Positions 50,096-59,123 are shown, counted from the first letter of the stretch. The stretch is DNA of 64,000 nt from Gammaproteobacteria bacterium (GCA_008081045.1 VMDC01000022.1:1-64000); one strand, 5' to 3'. Translations and numbers: made by a program. The notes: generated by a model not told the origin, from the letters alone.

Positions 50096-50435
50096 CTAAT
50101 AAGAAGGCGTGGGTCTTGGATTGAGGGTGAGAGCTGCCGGGATCTCTTTGAACGGCTTTCTGCGTCTACCGGGGGAGCTGCGTCAGCCCACTACAGACGC
50201 TCTGACAGCGATGCGGAAGGTGATGTATGGAAAAAGGGATAGAGGTAGGGAAGAGGTTAGGGGAGAGGTCCTCGATCGCACTGAGAGCCTCTCAGTGTGT
50301 TGAGAGCCGTATTAAAGAGCGAGTTTGGATGAAAGGCTGTCGCTGACTCGACGGTGGCAACCGGCACGGATCACGAAACCCTTGGCTGATGACATTCAAA
50401 AGTACTCCACCAAAAAGCTTATAAATCGATATAAA
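50096..50435. other. Intergenic region after holB
   Basis: 340 bases without a supported gene. It contains a purine-rich stretch on the plus strand (50228-50270) and a perfect hairpin CACTGAGA-GCC-TCTCAGTG (50279-50297) with no T-tract. A 64-codon ORF at 50109-50303 looks like chance. The segment near 50410-50450 is AT-rich. Confidence 0.6.
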
Positions 50436-51572
50436 TCAGAGGGATAATTCCTTTATTAAAGCTGATACATAACTTCCTATACTGAGGCTGGCCGTGAGGC
50501 CAGGAGACTCGATACCAAAAAGCTGAATCAGTCCCGGGATACCAGAATCTTGCGGACCGGACACGACAAAGTCGCCGGGTTTTTCATTCGGTCCGCTGAT
50601 TTTTGGACGTATCCCTGCGTAGGCCGGCACCAGCTGGTCAGCCGCGAGCGATGGGAAGTAAATCTGGATTGCCTGAGCGAAGGTGCTGCGTTTATCCGGC
50701 GTGACCTGATAATCAATCTCTTCGACATATTCCGCATCCGGCCCGAACCTGAGTTGCCCGCTCAGATCTTGAGTGCTGTGAATGCCCAGGCCTGCCAATT
50801 CCGGATCTGGCAAGGGATAGATCAGGTGCGAGAAAGGGTTCCTGCCCCGATAATCAAAATACTCGCCCTTGCAGAGGAATTGCTTGGGAATAGAGGAAGC
50901 GGGCAGATTCTCAATAGTCGCGGCAAGATGTTGCGACCAGAGACCGGCACTATTGATAAACCATTTCGAGTTAAATCGATAAGTCTCTGTTTTAGCTTGA
51001 TAATCAATTTTTGTCCTTACCATGAACCCCTGCTCAGAAGGGTGAACCGAGGTGATCGTGGTGCGCGGTGCATACAACATGCCTTGCTGCTGGTTCAGCG
51101 TGAGAAGGGTCTGCATATACTGGTGAGAGTCCAGTATGCCGGTACTGGGCGAGTAAAGCCCGTGCGCTGCTTTGACTGCCGGCTCCGCGACTTTGATGCG
51201 ATCCTCAGACCAATATTCCAGATCATCAACCCCATTAGACTTCGCATTGTGCGCAAGCTTCGTGATTGCTTGGTCGCAACCCGAATTCGACAGGATCAAC
51301 TTGCCTATCCGGCGATAAGGCACCCGGTATTTGTCGCAGAAAGCATACAAGGCCTCTTTCCCTTCAACGCATAGCCTGGCTTTGAGGCTGCCGGGTGCAT
51401 AGTAAATACCCGCATGAATGACTTCGCTGAGCCGGCTGCTGGTGTGTTGCCCGAAACCTGATTCCTGCTCTGTCAGGACGATGGAGGCTTTCGGGAAGGC
51501 TTCCAGCAGCCGATGGGCGATTGCCAGGCCAACAACCCCCGCTCCGGCAATGCAAATGTCGAATCGATCCAT
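50436..51572 (-). CDS. L-2-hydroxyglutarate oxidase/dehydrogenase-like FAD protein
   Basis: 378 residues from ATG 51572 with the FAD motif FDICIAGAGVVGLAIAHRLL at the N-terminus. EQESGFGQHTSSRLSEVIHAGIYY, EALYAFCDKYRVPYRRIGKLI, GILDSHQYMQTL and the C-terminal IGSYVSALIKEL region are typical of the LhgO/YgaF (L2HGDH) family, which oxidises L-2-hydroxyglutarate to 2-oxoglutarate. The frame is open back to 51653 but those residues are not family-like. An adjacent 2-oxoglutarate-dependent AlkB gene runs the same way. Confidence 0.88.
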   Translation of the reverse strand: MDRFDICIAGAGVVGLAIAHRLLEAFPKASIVLTEQESGFGQHTSSRLSEVIHAGIYYAPGSLKARLCVEGKEALYAFCDKYRVPYRRIGKLILSNSGCDQAITKLAHNAKSNGVDDLEYWSEDRIKVAEPAVKAAHGLYSPSTGILDSHQYMQTLLTLNQQQGMLYAPRTTITSVHPSEQGFMVRTKIDYQAKTETYRFNSKWFINSAGLWSQHLAATIENLPASSIPKQFLCKGEYFDYRGRNPFSHLIYPLPDPELAGLGIHSTQDLSGQLRFGPDAEYVEEIDYQVTPDKRSTFAQAIQIYFPSLAADQLVPAYAGIRPKISGPNEKPGDFVVSGPQDSGIPGLIQLFGIESPGLTASLSIGSYVSALIKELSL

Positions 51573-51689
51573 GATTTGCGCCAGTCTGTCAGTAATTCGC
51601 GGGCGAAATGGCCGAATCAGCCAACGGTGTATTAGCCGAGTCGCATCCCGCATCTGAATAATAGCTTGATTGGCAAAGCATGATCAGGC

Positions 51690-52334
51690 TCATTGTTGCG
51701 CTTCGCCGCCCTGATGATTTCTGAAGGTCAGGCTGATTCTGGGATGAATAGTTCCTGAGATTTTAGGAAGTTGATGTAACCAATTGTTCTGTATGGTTTT
51801 GCCCATTATCAAAATGCTGCCACTCCCGAGCACTATCTGCTTCTTAGGGGTCGTTAAGTTGAACTTCGGTTTAAACTCCAGCGTTCTCTGCGCCCCCAAA
51901 CTCACTGAGGCCACAATCGGATTCGGCCCAAGCTCTGTTTCATCATCTGCGTGCCAGGATACGCTGTCAGAGCCGTCCCGATAGTAATTCAGCAGCACCG
52001 AATTGAAAGAATGCTCACAGAGCTGCTCCAGCCTCGCCTTAATCCTCAATACGTCCGGATTCCAGGGGTGGGGGCTAAGTTTCAATCCGGAGTAGCTGTA
52101 GCTTCGTCCCTGATCCGCCATCCAGCACTGGAGTCGTGGCAGAGGGCGTTTTTGGCCTGCTATGGTCAGGGTCGCGGTCCGCCAGGGGATGACATCCAGT
52201 AAGCTCTGAAACAGTCTGTCAGCCTCCCGGGCTGTGAATGCATTTGCGACATACTGAATTTCCGAATCGCCAAGCGCGAATGTCTGACGGGTCGGGGTAT
52301 CGGGCTCATTGTCAAATAAAGAGGGTTGATCCAT
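51690..52334 (-). CDS. AlkB-like 2-oxoglutarate/Fe(II) dioxygenase
   Basis: 214-residue DNA/RNA repair-type dioxygenase related to the human ALKBH2/3 branch. Iron ligands are His and Asp in VSWHADDE and the distal His in NNWLHQLPK; the RISLTFR arginines bind 2-oxoglutarate. NSVLLNYYRDGSDSVSWHAD is the family signature. It likely removes alkyl lesions such as 1-methyladenine; substrate is inferred. Transcribed divergently from the glutathione reductase gene. Confidence 0.9.
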   Translation of the reverse strand: MDQPSLFDNEPDTPTRQTFALGDSEIQYVANAFTAREADRLFQSLLDVIPWRTATLTIAGQKRPLPRLQCWMADQGRSYSYSGLKLSPHPWNPDVLRIKARLEQLCEHSFNSVLLNYYRDGSDSVSWHADDETELGPNPIVASVSLGAQRTLEFKPKFNLTTPKKQIVLGSGSILIMGKTIQNNWLHQLPKISGTIHPRISLTFRNHQGGEAQQ

Positions 52335-52449
52335 GGTGCCTTGGGTAGGGTTAGGGGTGTCAGTCAGCTGGGATTCTACAGCTCTGGGACAGGGTCAGGC
52401 ATAATAGACACTTAGCGAACGCCAGGAAATTTGAAGAAGGTACGCGAAG

Positions 52450-53802
52450 TTGGATAGCTATGATTTTGATCTGTTTGTGATTGGAGCCGGCTCAGGTGGT
52501 GTCCGCGCGAGCCGCATCGCGGCCAATCTAGGCGCCCGGGTTGCCGTTGCTGAGGAGCGTTACTTCGGAGGTACCTGCGTCAATGTGGGCTGTGTGCCTA
52601 AAAAACTATACAGCTATGCAGCGCATTACAAGGATGATTTTGAGGACAGTAGAGGTTTTGGCTGGGAGTGCTCAGATGCGCGTTTCGACTGGGCAGTTCT
52701 AAAGAAAAATAAAGATATTGAAATCAATAGATTAAAATCTATATATGAATCTTTACTTAAAAACTCTGGGGTGTCGATTTTCGAAGCCCGCGCACGACTG
52801 GTAGGCCCGAATGAAATTCAGGTGGGCAATAAAACCTGCTCCGCTCGCCATATTTTACTGGCGGTGGGTGGCTGGCCTTATGTCCCGGATTTTGAAGGGT
52901 CAGAATATGCTATGACCTCGAATGAAGTGTTCGGCATGTCAAGTGCTCCGAAATCCATTGCGGTCTTGGGAGGTGGTTACATTGCAGTCGAGTTTGCTTC
53001 TTTTTTTGCCCGTCTGGGTGTGGAGACCACGTTAATTTACCGGGGTTCCAAGCTCCTCAGGGGTTTCGATGAGGATGTAAGGGACATCGTTACCGCCGAG
53101 CTCGCCCGAAGCACCAATCTTGTTCTAGAGGATGATATTTCTAAAATAATAAAACAAAACAATAGTTTAAAGCTGATACTTAAATCTGGAGTTATCATTG
53201 AGGCTGAACAGATCGTGGCGGCCACCGGTCGTAAGCCGTTGACGCAGGATCTTGGTCTTGAGACCACAGCTGTAGAACTTGATGAAGTCGGCGCGATTAA
53301 GGTCGATTCCGGCTTCTGTACTGCCGAGCCCAGTATTTACGCGGTTGGCGATGTGATTAACCGGGTGGCTTTAACCCCCGTGGCGCTGATGGAGGGACAA
53401 TGGTTAGCACAGCAGCTCTTCGGAGAAACGACTGACGCGGTGCGCTACGAAAATATCCCGACAGCAGTGTTTTGCCATCCTAACGTCGCCACTTGCGGTT
53501 ACAGCGAAGAGCAAGCGCGTGCGCTTGGTCTTGCGTTTGATGTGTACGAAAGCCGTTTCAGGCAGCTCAGACACACGCTCAGTGGCCGCCAGGAGCTCAG
53601 CTACATCAAATTACTGGTTAACCAGGCTGATGATCGTGTGATCGGAGCGCATTTTGTAGCGCCTGACGCAGGTGAACTGATGCAGGGCGTCGCGGTCGCG
53701 ATGAATGCCGGTGCAACCAAGCGTGTCTTTGATGCGACGCTCGGTATACATCCTACGTTGGCTGAGGAATTTGTCACGCTGCGGGAAAAAAGAATTCGCT
53801 GA
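52450..53802 (+). CDS. gor: Glutathione-disulfide reductase
   Basis: 450-residue NADPH flavoprotein (450 in E. coli). FAD motif GAGSGGVRASRIAANLGA, redox disulfide in GGTCVNVGCVPKKLYSYAA, NADPH motif GGGYIAVEFASFFARLG, and the C-terminal GIHPTLAEEFVTL with the catalytic His-Glu. TTG start at 52450 after GAAGAAGG. Two internal patches (about 52700-52765 and 53130-53190) are strikingly AT-rich with rare codons such as ATA, TTA and AGA, unlike the flanks. Confidence 0.95.
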   Translation: MDSYDFDLFVIGAGSGGVRASRIAANLGARVAVAEERYFGGTCVNVGCVPKKLYSYAAHYKDDFEDSRGFGWECSDARFDWAVLKKNKDIEINRLKSIYESLLKNSGVSIFEARARLVGPNEIQVGNKTCSARHILLAVGGWPYVPDFEGSEYAMTSNEVFGMSSAPKSIAVLGGGYIAVEFASFFARLGVETTLIYRGSKLLRGFDEDVRDIVTAELARSTNLVLEDDISKIIKQNNSLKLILKSGVIIEAEQIVAATGRKPLTQDLGLETTAVELDEVGAIKVDSGFCTAEPSIYAVGDVINRVALTPVALMEGQWLAQQLFGETTDAVRYENIPTAVFCHPNVATCGYSEEQARALGLAFDVYESRFRQLRHTLSGRQELSYIKLLVNQADDRVIGAHFVAPDAGELMQGVAVAMNAGATKRVFDATLGIHPTLAEEFVTLREKRIR

Positions 53803-53920
53803 TTGTGGCGCATCCTAAGCCGGCCTGCGCTGAAAAGGGTTTCTGAGAGCTTTAGAGGGCGAAGCTTTCTGGTATTTGGGGGTTGTGTGCCTGAATTGCT
53901 TATCGTATCTGCTTTTACAC

Positions 53921-53971
53921 TAATTCCGGTAATAAAGATTACCGGAATTAAGGCATGTGGATATCATGCCT
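53921..53971. terminator. Two abutting hairpins between convergent gor and membrane-protein gene
   Basis: TAATTCCGGTAAT-AAAG-ATTACCGGAATTA (53921-53950) is a perfect 13-base stem, and it is followed at once by AGGCATG-N7-CATGCCT (53951-53971), a perfect 7-base stem. Placed between converging genes, they may work as bidirectional terminators, though T-tracts are short. They could equally be a repeat-element remnant. Confidence 0.5.
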
Positions 53972-53981
53972 GCCTCGACAC

Positions 53982-54899
53982 TTAAATTGACACCCCTTTC
54001 TGCCGGTAGTCTTCGAAAACCCACAGGATTAGCGGCAGAAACGGCAGAAACAACCGATATTCATCAGGTCTCGCAATAAGGCACAGCGTGATGGTGTATG
54101 CGGCCATGGCGAAAACGACGCTTTTGTTTGCTTTCGCTCCATAGGTGACGAGGCCTTTAATCGCTTCCCAATATCTTATGAGCAGCGCAATCAAGGCAAA
54201 AGTGATCGGAGAACTGGCAAGATATCTGAGGCTTAAGTTGTCTTTGAGCATGAAAAGCTGGCTGTAATACTCAGCTTCGCTGAATACAAGGTTGCTCAAC
54301 AGTAGCTGGACAATAAGCGGAATGGCAATTAACGCGCTCTGAGCCCTGAGGCCGAGTCCTGCTGCCCCGACACTGCAAATCGCGAAAAGTAGAGCAATGT
54401 CGGCTCTTGTAGCGCTCATAAGCACGATAAGAAGCACTAAAGGCCTTGCCCTACTTTGGTAATCGCCCGTTTTTCGAATTTGCGTCACCGTATGGACCGA
54501 CAAAAACAATATGAATGAAGCAGTTGGCCGGTAGCCTCCAAACATGAGAAACGGGTAGATCAGGAACAGCCAACCCGTTTGTATGTCTCTGACGCAATTG
54601 AAGTGCTTAATCAGCGCCAAAGCTGACAAAGACAGGAAAAAAACCATCAAACACGAGTATCGAGTACCGCAGTTGCAGGTCAGAATCGACAAACAGACTG
54701 ATTCCATCGCGAATGAGGCCGATCAAGAGATAGGGCGCTATCCGATACTGATCTGGGGTCGGCCAGTACCCTCCAGAAGCGCTTCCAGGATCGGTAAGGC
54801 CTGCTCTTCGATTGGCAATACATGGATGGAATAACCCGACCAAACGGAGAAAACTGACGCGAAGGCAATACCCAGACAGGTTTTTAGCTGTTGGCTCAT
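53982..54899 (-). pseudogene. Multi-pass membrane protein gene with two compensating frameshifts
   Basis: Reading from ATG 54899 gives a signal-like start MSQQLKTCLGIAFASVFSVW and continues to LPILEALLEG, then hits TAG at 54738-54740. One frame over, the text goes on as YWPTPDQYRIAPYLLIGL, and after the A7/T7 run at 54637-54643 the first frame resumes with FLSLSALALIKHF to the stop at 53982. The breaks lie at CCCTCC (54769-54774) and the A7 run, so a one-base loss and a one-base gain cancel. Intact, it would be about 305 residues with many TM helices. Family not recognised; a polymerase-like polysaccharide membrane protein is a guess. It is a decayed gene or a sequencing error. Confidence 0.7.
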
Positions 54900-55072
54900 C
54901 GTCGCAGTCCCTGGGTCATCCCTTTTGTGCGATCACTCTGACTAAACATTTAACTCGGAGAAGCCGATGAATGCTAGGTTGCTGTGTTTCGATCGCTATG
55001 GTTCATTGTCCGATTGGAAGCCATAAATTTTTATATTATAAATTTAAATCAGATACATATATCTTCTACCTC
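54900..55072. other. AT-rich divergent region upstream of the recombinase
   Basis: Contains an AT-rich block at 55023-55066 with the inverted repeat TAAATTT-N9-AAATTTA (55024-55046), unlike the surrounding composition. A 19-codon ORF (ATG 54967, stop TAA at 55024-55026) follows CGGAG. It may hold the recombinase promoter or a recombination site. Confidence 0.45.
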
Positions 55073-56275
55073 ATGTCATTTAATAAAAGTCCGGTTCCCT
55101 ACTTCGATACCCTAGATGCCATGCGTAATCCGTTTAAAGAGCCGGTGTCTTCTTTAGACCACCTCATGCCAGACCCTCCTGAGGATGCCCTGCTCGACTA
55201 TCAGCACGCCAGTGAATTTATTTACAGCTACCGCGGCAGTCCGGATACTTTCAGCACATATCGACGGGAAATCGAGCATTTTCTGCACTGGTGCTGGCTC
55301 GTAGCGCACAAATCCCTTGCCCAGGTGGTTCGCGAGGACATCGAGACCTATGTCGAGTTCAGCAAACAGCCGCCGACGACCTGGATCGGTGAGAAAAATG
55401 TGCCGAGATTGTTGGATAAGAATGGAGAAAGGGTTCCCAACCCGGACTGGCGCCCTTACGTCTGCCAGCGCGGTGAATACGTAGCCTCTCAGGCAGCTAT
55501 TCAGAGTCTTTTCAGTGTCTTAAGCAGCTTTTTTAATTTCCTCATTCAAGAGAACGTCCTGCCGGCCAATCCCGTCTCTCAGATGAGGCAGAAAAGTAAA
55601 TTCATCAGAAAGCATCAGTCTCAGGGCAAAATCAGACGCTTGTCGCCTCTGCAGTGGGATTACGTGATCGAATCGGCCCAAAACCTGGCGAACCAGCAGC
55701 CTGCAGTTCATGAGCGCACTTTATTCATCATGAACGCGCTCTTTGCGATGTATCTGAGGGTATCGGAGCTGGTGGAGACGCCGCGCTGGCGCCCGATTAT
55801 GGGGCACTTCCAGATGGATCAGGAAGGTAACTGGTGGTTTCTGACTGTGGGCAAGGGCAATAAAGAGCGGGAAATTTCGGTCAGCGATGCCATGCTCGAG
55901 GCGCTCAAGCGCTACCGTCTCTCGCGGGGGCTGCCCGCCCTGCCGGCTCCGGGAGAATCCAGCCCCCTCATCCACAAAACCCGAGGAAAGGGAGGCATTA
56001 CCTCGACGCGCCAGATCCGTAGTATTGTTCAGCAGTGCTTTGATATGGCCGCCGCGAAAATGCAGGCGGACGGCTTTACCGAGGATGCTGAACGCTTGGG
56101 TGATGCCACGGTCCACTGGCTGCGTCATACCGGCATTTCCGAGGACGTCAAGCACAGGCCGCGTGAGCACGTCAGGGACGATGCCGGGCACGGCTCAAGC
56201 GCCATTACCGACCGATATATCGATGTCGAACGGGCCGAGCGCCACGCCTCCGCCCGCGATAAGCTCATCCGCTAG
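55073..56275 (+). CDS. Tyrosine recombinase/integrase
   Basis: 400 residues from ATG 55073; the frame extends to 54971, but the extra residues come from the AT-rich region. A SAM-like core-binding domain (~40-160, YQHASEFIYSYRGSPDTFSTYRREIEHFLHW) precedes the catalytic domain. Catalytic residues seen: Arg in LRVSELVE (~229), Lys in GKGNKER, HWLRHT (His ~347, Arg ~350), His in GHGSS, and the nucleophile in TDRYIDV (~381). It is solitary: no excisionase, no tRNA beside it and no phage genes. Target site unknown. Confidence 0.88.
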   Translation: MSFNKSPVPYFDTLDAMRNPFKEPVSSLDHLMPDPPEDALLDYQHASEFIYSYRGSPDTFSTYRREIEHFLHWCWLVAHKSLAQVVREDIETYVEFSKQPPTTWIGEKNVPRLLDKNGERVPNPDWRPYVCQRGEYVASQAAIQSLFSVLSSFFNFLIQENVLPANPVSQMRQKSKFIRKHQSQGKIRRLSPLQWDYVIESAQNLANQQPAVHERTLFIMNALFAMYLRVSELVETPRWRPIMGHFQMDQEGNWWFLTVGKGNKEREISVSDAMLEALKRYRLSRGLPALPAPGESSPLIHKTRGKGGITSTRQIRSIVQQCFDMAAAKMQADGFTEDAERLGDATVHWLRHTGISEDVKHRPREHVRDDAGHGSSAITDRYIDVERAERHASARDKLIR

Positions 56276-56489
56276 GAATCTTTCGGCTTAATTCTCGCGT
56301 ACCTGTCTCTAGACCCGGTTGCATTCATGCGATGGGCAGTTTTCGGCCTTTCGAGTGCAGTTAGGGGCCCGAGAAGTTTCAGAAAATCACTTCTCTCGCG
56401 CAGCCGTATGGCTTACTCTGTAATCGTTCCGTCCTCTTGCATGCGTCGGTGACAAAGGCTTAACGAATGACTAACAGTAGCGGGGAAAT

Positions 56490-58709
56490 ATGCGCAGTAA
56501 TTTCGCACAGGCATCCTTAACAACACTCTCAGGTTTGATAGCGCTGGTTCTGCTGCCTTGCGGTGCGGCTCACGCACAGGAAGATCCGGCTCAGCTGAAC
56601 ACGGTTCTCGATATCGAGACGCTCTACGACCCTGTTGAGCCACTGCCGATTCACGGTGAGACCGCAGTGGAGCTGCTCGAAGAGTTGCAGGGTAAGCATT
56701 ATGTGTCTTTGGAGATTAATGACGGATTCTCCTCTCAACTTTTTGACAAGTTCTTGGACGGCCTCGACGGCTCGCATCTGTATTTTCTCAAAAGTGATGT
56801 CGATGAACTGAGTGCCTACCGATACACGCTCGACGACGCGCTCAAGGCGGGTGACGTAACTCCCGGTTTTGAAATCTATAACCGTTATTACCAGCGGGTA
56901 CTCGAGCGGCTGATTTACGCCATTAATCGGGTTGAGAACGCGATTCCCGAGATGGATTTTACTGTCGATGAATTCCTTTCTGTTGACCGGGAAGAAGCGC
57001 CTTATGCAACGTCTTTGGCTGAGCTCGATGAGATTTGGCGGAAACGGATCAAGAACAGCGTGCTGAGCCTGAAGCTGACCGGAGACACTGATGATGAAAT
57101 TCAGGAAAAGCTCTCAAAACGCTATCGCAACCAGTTGAGCCAGGTGCTGAAAACCAATGAGAGAGATATCTTTCAGGCTTACCTGTCTAATGTTGCCAAA
57201 GCCGTAGACCCCCATACTGATTATTACTCTCCCCGGGATTCTGAAAACTTCAACATGCAGCTGTCGCTGTCACTGGAAGGAATCGGGGCGCAGCTCACCA
57301 CGGATGAGGAGTACACCAAGGTAGTTGAGCTGATAAAAGGCGGTCCCGCTGAACGCGGTAGTGAGCTGAAAGCCGGCGACAGGATAATCGGCATCGGTCA
57401 GGGTACCGATGGCGAGATAGAGGACGTGGTTGGAATGCGACTTGATGATGTGGTGTCTCAGATTCGCGGTGAAAAAGGTACCACTGTTCGCCTGAATGTC
57501 ATTCCTGCAGATGCGGTCAACGAGTCCGGCGCGACGGTGGTTACCATCACCCGGGATACGGTGAAACTGGAAGACCAGTCCGCTAAAAGCGAAGTGCTTG
57601 AACTGAGCTATAACGGCGAAGACTACAAGATTGGCGTGGTTAGCCTGCCCACTTTCTATTTCGACTTCGAGGCCGCAGCGCGTGGCGAAGAGGATTTTAA
57701 GAGCTCTACGCGGGATGTTCGTGATTTGCTGGAGGAGCTGAAGTCTCAGGAAGTCGATGCCGTGGTTATGGATCTGAGAAATAACGGCGGCGGCAGCCTC
57801 AGTGAAGCGAACCAGTTAGTTGGTCTGTTCATTGAAACGGGGCCAACCGTGCAAATACGATATTCCGGAATCCGGAATGGATTCACTCGCGCGTTTGGCG
57901 ACAACGATCCTGAGGTGACGTATGCCGGACCACTGGCCGTCCTGGTTAATCGCACTAGCGCATCTGCATCGGAAATCTTTGCCGGCGCGATTCAGGATTA
58001 TCAAAGGGGTATTGTTCTTGGAGGCCAAACCTTCGGTAAAGGAACGGTGCAGGAAATCATCCCAATGGATTTTGGTCAGGTTAAAGTAACCCGATCCAAG
58101 TTTTATCGGATTTCAGGTGCGAGCACGCAGCATCGTGGGGTGATACCGGATATAAGTTTTCCTGACTTTTATGATGCCTATGATGATATCGGGGAAAGCA
58201 GCCTCGACGGTGCCCTCCCCTGGGATACCGTTCGGCCTGTTGAGTATCGACCGTACTACTCGATTTCCGCCATGCTGCCGCAATTGCAAGAGCAGCATAA
58301 TGAACGAATCGAGGAGTCTCCCGATTTCAACTACCTAATCGATCAGATAGAGCGGACGCGCCGCTATCGCGAAAGGGAGCAAATTTCCCTGAACGAAGAG
58401 AAGGTGAAGGCGGAGCGTGAAAGCAATCGCCGAGAAGAGTTTGATGCTGAGAACATGCGTCGTTTTCTGAAAGGTCTGCCATTAAGAGAATGGGAAGATG
58501 AGGAGGCTGACGAGGAAGAGGAGGCCTCTTCAGTGGCTGCGGCGGATGATTCCGACCTGCCATCCGACGAGGATACCCAGGCCTCAGAAAATGACGAGAT
58601 CGAAGAAGACGATCCACTGCTTCTGGAGAGCGGCCGAATTCTGGCAGATTTTATTGCTCTGAATGGTCGGCGCCTGAGCGCTATCGACCGACTGCCGGGC
58701 GACAGATAA
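56490..58709 (+). CDS. prc: C-terminal processing peptidase (tail-specific protease)
   Basis: Periplasmic S41 protease that trims lipoproteins and regulates MltG/MepS-type cell wall enzymes in E. coli. 739 residues. Signal peptide ends AHAQ (~30). The N-terminal Tsp domain, a PDZ domain (LEGIGAQLTTDEEYTKVVELIKGGPAERG...), and the S41 catalytic core follow. The predicted Ser-Lys dyad is Ser492 in RTSASASEIFAG and Lys517 in FGKGTVQ, with the E. coli 25-residue spacing. The C-terminal DUF3340 tail holds a very acidic patch (~675-710). Confidence 0.95.
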   Translation: MRSNFAQASLTTLSGLIALVLLPCGAAHAQEDPAQLNTVLDIETLYDPVEPLPIHGETAVELLEELQGKHYVSLEINDGFSSQLFDKFLDGLDGSHLYFLKSDVDELSAYRYTLDDALKAGDVTPGFEIYNRYYQRVLERLIYAINRVENAIPEMDFTVDEFLSVDREEAPYATSLAELDEIWRKRIKNSVLSLKLTGDTDDEIQEKLSKRYRNQLSQVLKTNERDIFQAYLSNVAKAVDPHTDYYSPRDSENFNMQLSLSLEGIGAQLTTDEEYTKVVELIKGGPAERGSELKAGDRIIGIGQGTDGEIEDVVGMRLDDVVSQIRGEKGTTVRLNVIPADAVNESGATVVTITRDTVKLEDQSAKSEVLELSYNGEDYKIGVVSLPTFYFDFEAAARGEEDFKSSTRDVRDLLEELKSQEVDAVVMDLRNNGGGSLSEANQLVGLFIETGPTVQIRYSGIRNGFTRAFGDNDPEVTYAGPLAVLVNRTSASASEIFAGAIQDYQRGIVLGGQTFGKGTVQEIIPMDFGQVKVTRSKFYRISGASTQHRGVIPDISFPDFYDAYDDIGESSLDGALPWDTVRPVEYRPYYSISAMLPQLQEQHNERIEESPDFNYLIDQIERTRRYREREQISLNEEKVKAERESNRREEFDAENMRRFLKGLPLREWEDEEADEEEEASSVAAADDSDLPSDEDTQASENDEIEEDDPLLLESGRILADFIALNGRRLSAIDRLPGDR

Positions 58710-58741
58710 CAGCCCTCCTCCCGGTTTTTCTGACACCTGAT

Positions 58742-58766
58742 AAAAAAAGGCCCCCATATGGGGGCC
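58742..58766 (-). terminator. Strong intrinsic terminator for minus-strand transcription
   Basis: GGCCCCCATATGGGGGCC (58749-58766) is a perfect 18-base palindrome. On the minus strand it is followed by T7 (A-run at 58742-58748), the classic order. On the plus strand no T-tract follows, so it suits a minus-strand transcript better than prc. Confidence 0.85.
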
Positions 58767-58796
58767 AATATTCGCGATGTCGAACTTAAGGAGAAC

Positions 58797-58819
58797 TCAA
58801 TCAACACTCCGTTGATTGA
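58797..58819. repeat. Perfect inverted repeat near the terminator
   Basis: TCAATCAAC-ACTCC-GTTGATTGA, nine-base arms and a five-base loop. It lies between the candidate small ORF and the terminator, so on the minus strand two hairpins would follow one another in the 3' untranslated region. Confidence 0.6.
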
Positions 58820-58826
58820 CGATTTA

Positions 58827-59075
58827 TTAAGCCACCCTATTCTGATCAAACGACGTCCCCATTGGGGCATTGTGAAGATCAAATGTGTTCTTGATCTGTG
58901 TGTTCTTGGGTTTGCTCATGGTATTGTGATTTACGTAGTAACGGGAAAGCTGAAATATTCGCGCTGGGAGGCCTTTGCGGCAATACCAGGATTCGATATG
59001 CGGAAGGTGCCCCTTGAATAGCTTCATGTCCGCAGCTGTGTATCCCGTGATAACAAAAGAGACTGGTCGGAACAC
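58827..59075 (-). CDS. Candidate small protein of unknown function
   Basis: 82 codons from GTG 59075 with AGGAAGG about eight bases upstream, ending in tandem stops (TAATAA) about 60 bases before a strong same-strand terminator. The translation includes KGHLPHIESWYCRKGLPAR and a basic, Asn-rich C-terminal third. I do not recognise a family. A competing 88-codon plus-strand frame overlaps (58758-59021). The minus-strand reading is preferred only because of the terminator direction and ribosome-binding site. A non-coding RNA is also possible. Confidence 0.3.
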   Translation of the reverse strand: MFRPVSFVITGYTAADMKLFKGHLPHIESWYCRKGLPARIFQLSRYYVNHNTMSKPKNTQIKNTFDLHNAPMGTSFDQNRVA

Positions 59076-59104
59076 TTGGTTGCCTTCCTGTACTTTTTCA
59101 GGGC

Positions 59105-59123
59105 CGCCTCGCTGTGCGAGGCG
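59105..59123. repeat. GC-rich perfect hairpin between tRNA-Ser and candidate ORF
   Basis: CGCCTCGC-TGT-GCGAGGCG. It lies about 90 bases past the tRNA-Ser 3' end on the minus strand and lacks a T-tract. It might separate tRNA processing from the downstream RNA. Confidence 0.5.

Noticed and set aside
50109-50303. 64-codon ORF after holB
   Set aside because: No ribosome-binding site, Arg/Gly-rich chance composition, and a hairpin crosses its end.
50550-51374. 274-codon plus-strand frame
   Set aside because: Antisense to the L-2-hydroxyglutarate oxidase, whose FAD motif and family segments are clear.
58758-59021. 88-codon plus-strand ORF
   Set aside because: Its ATG lies inside the terminator palindrome and the better-placed AAGGAG precedes an ATC; kept only as an alternative to the minus-strand candidate.
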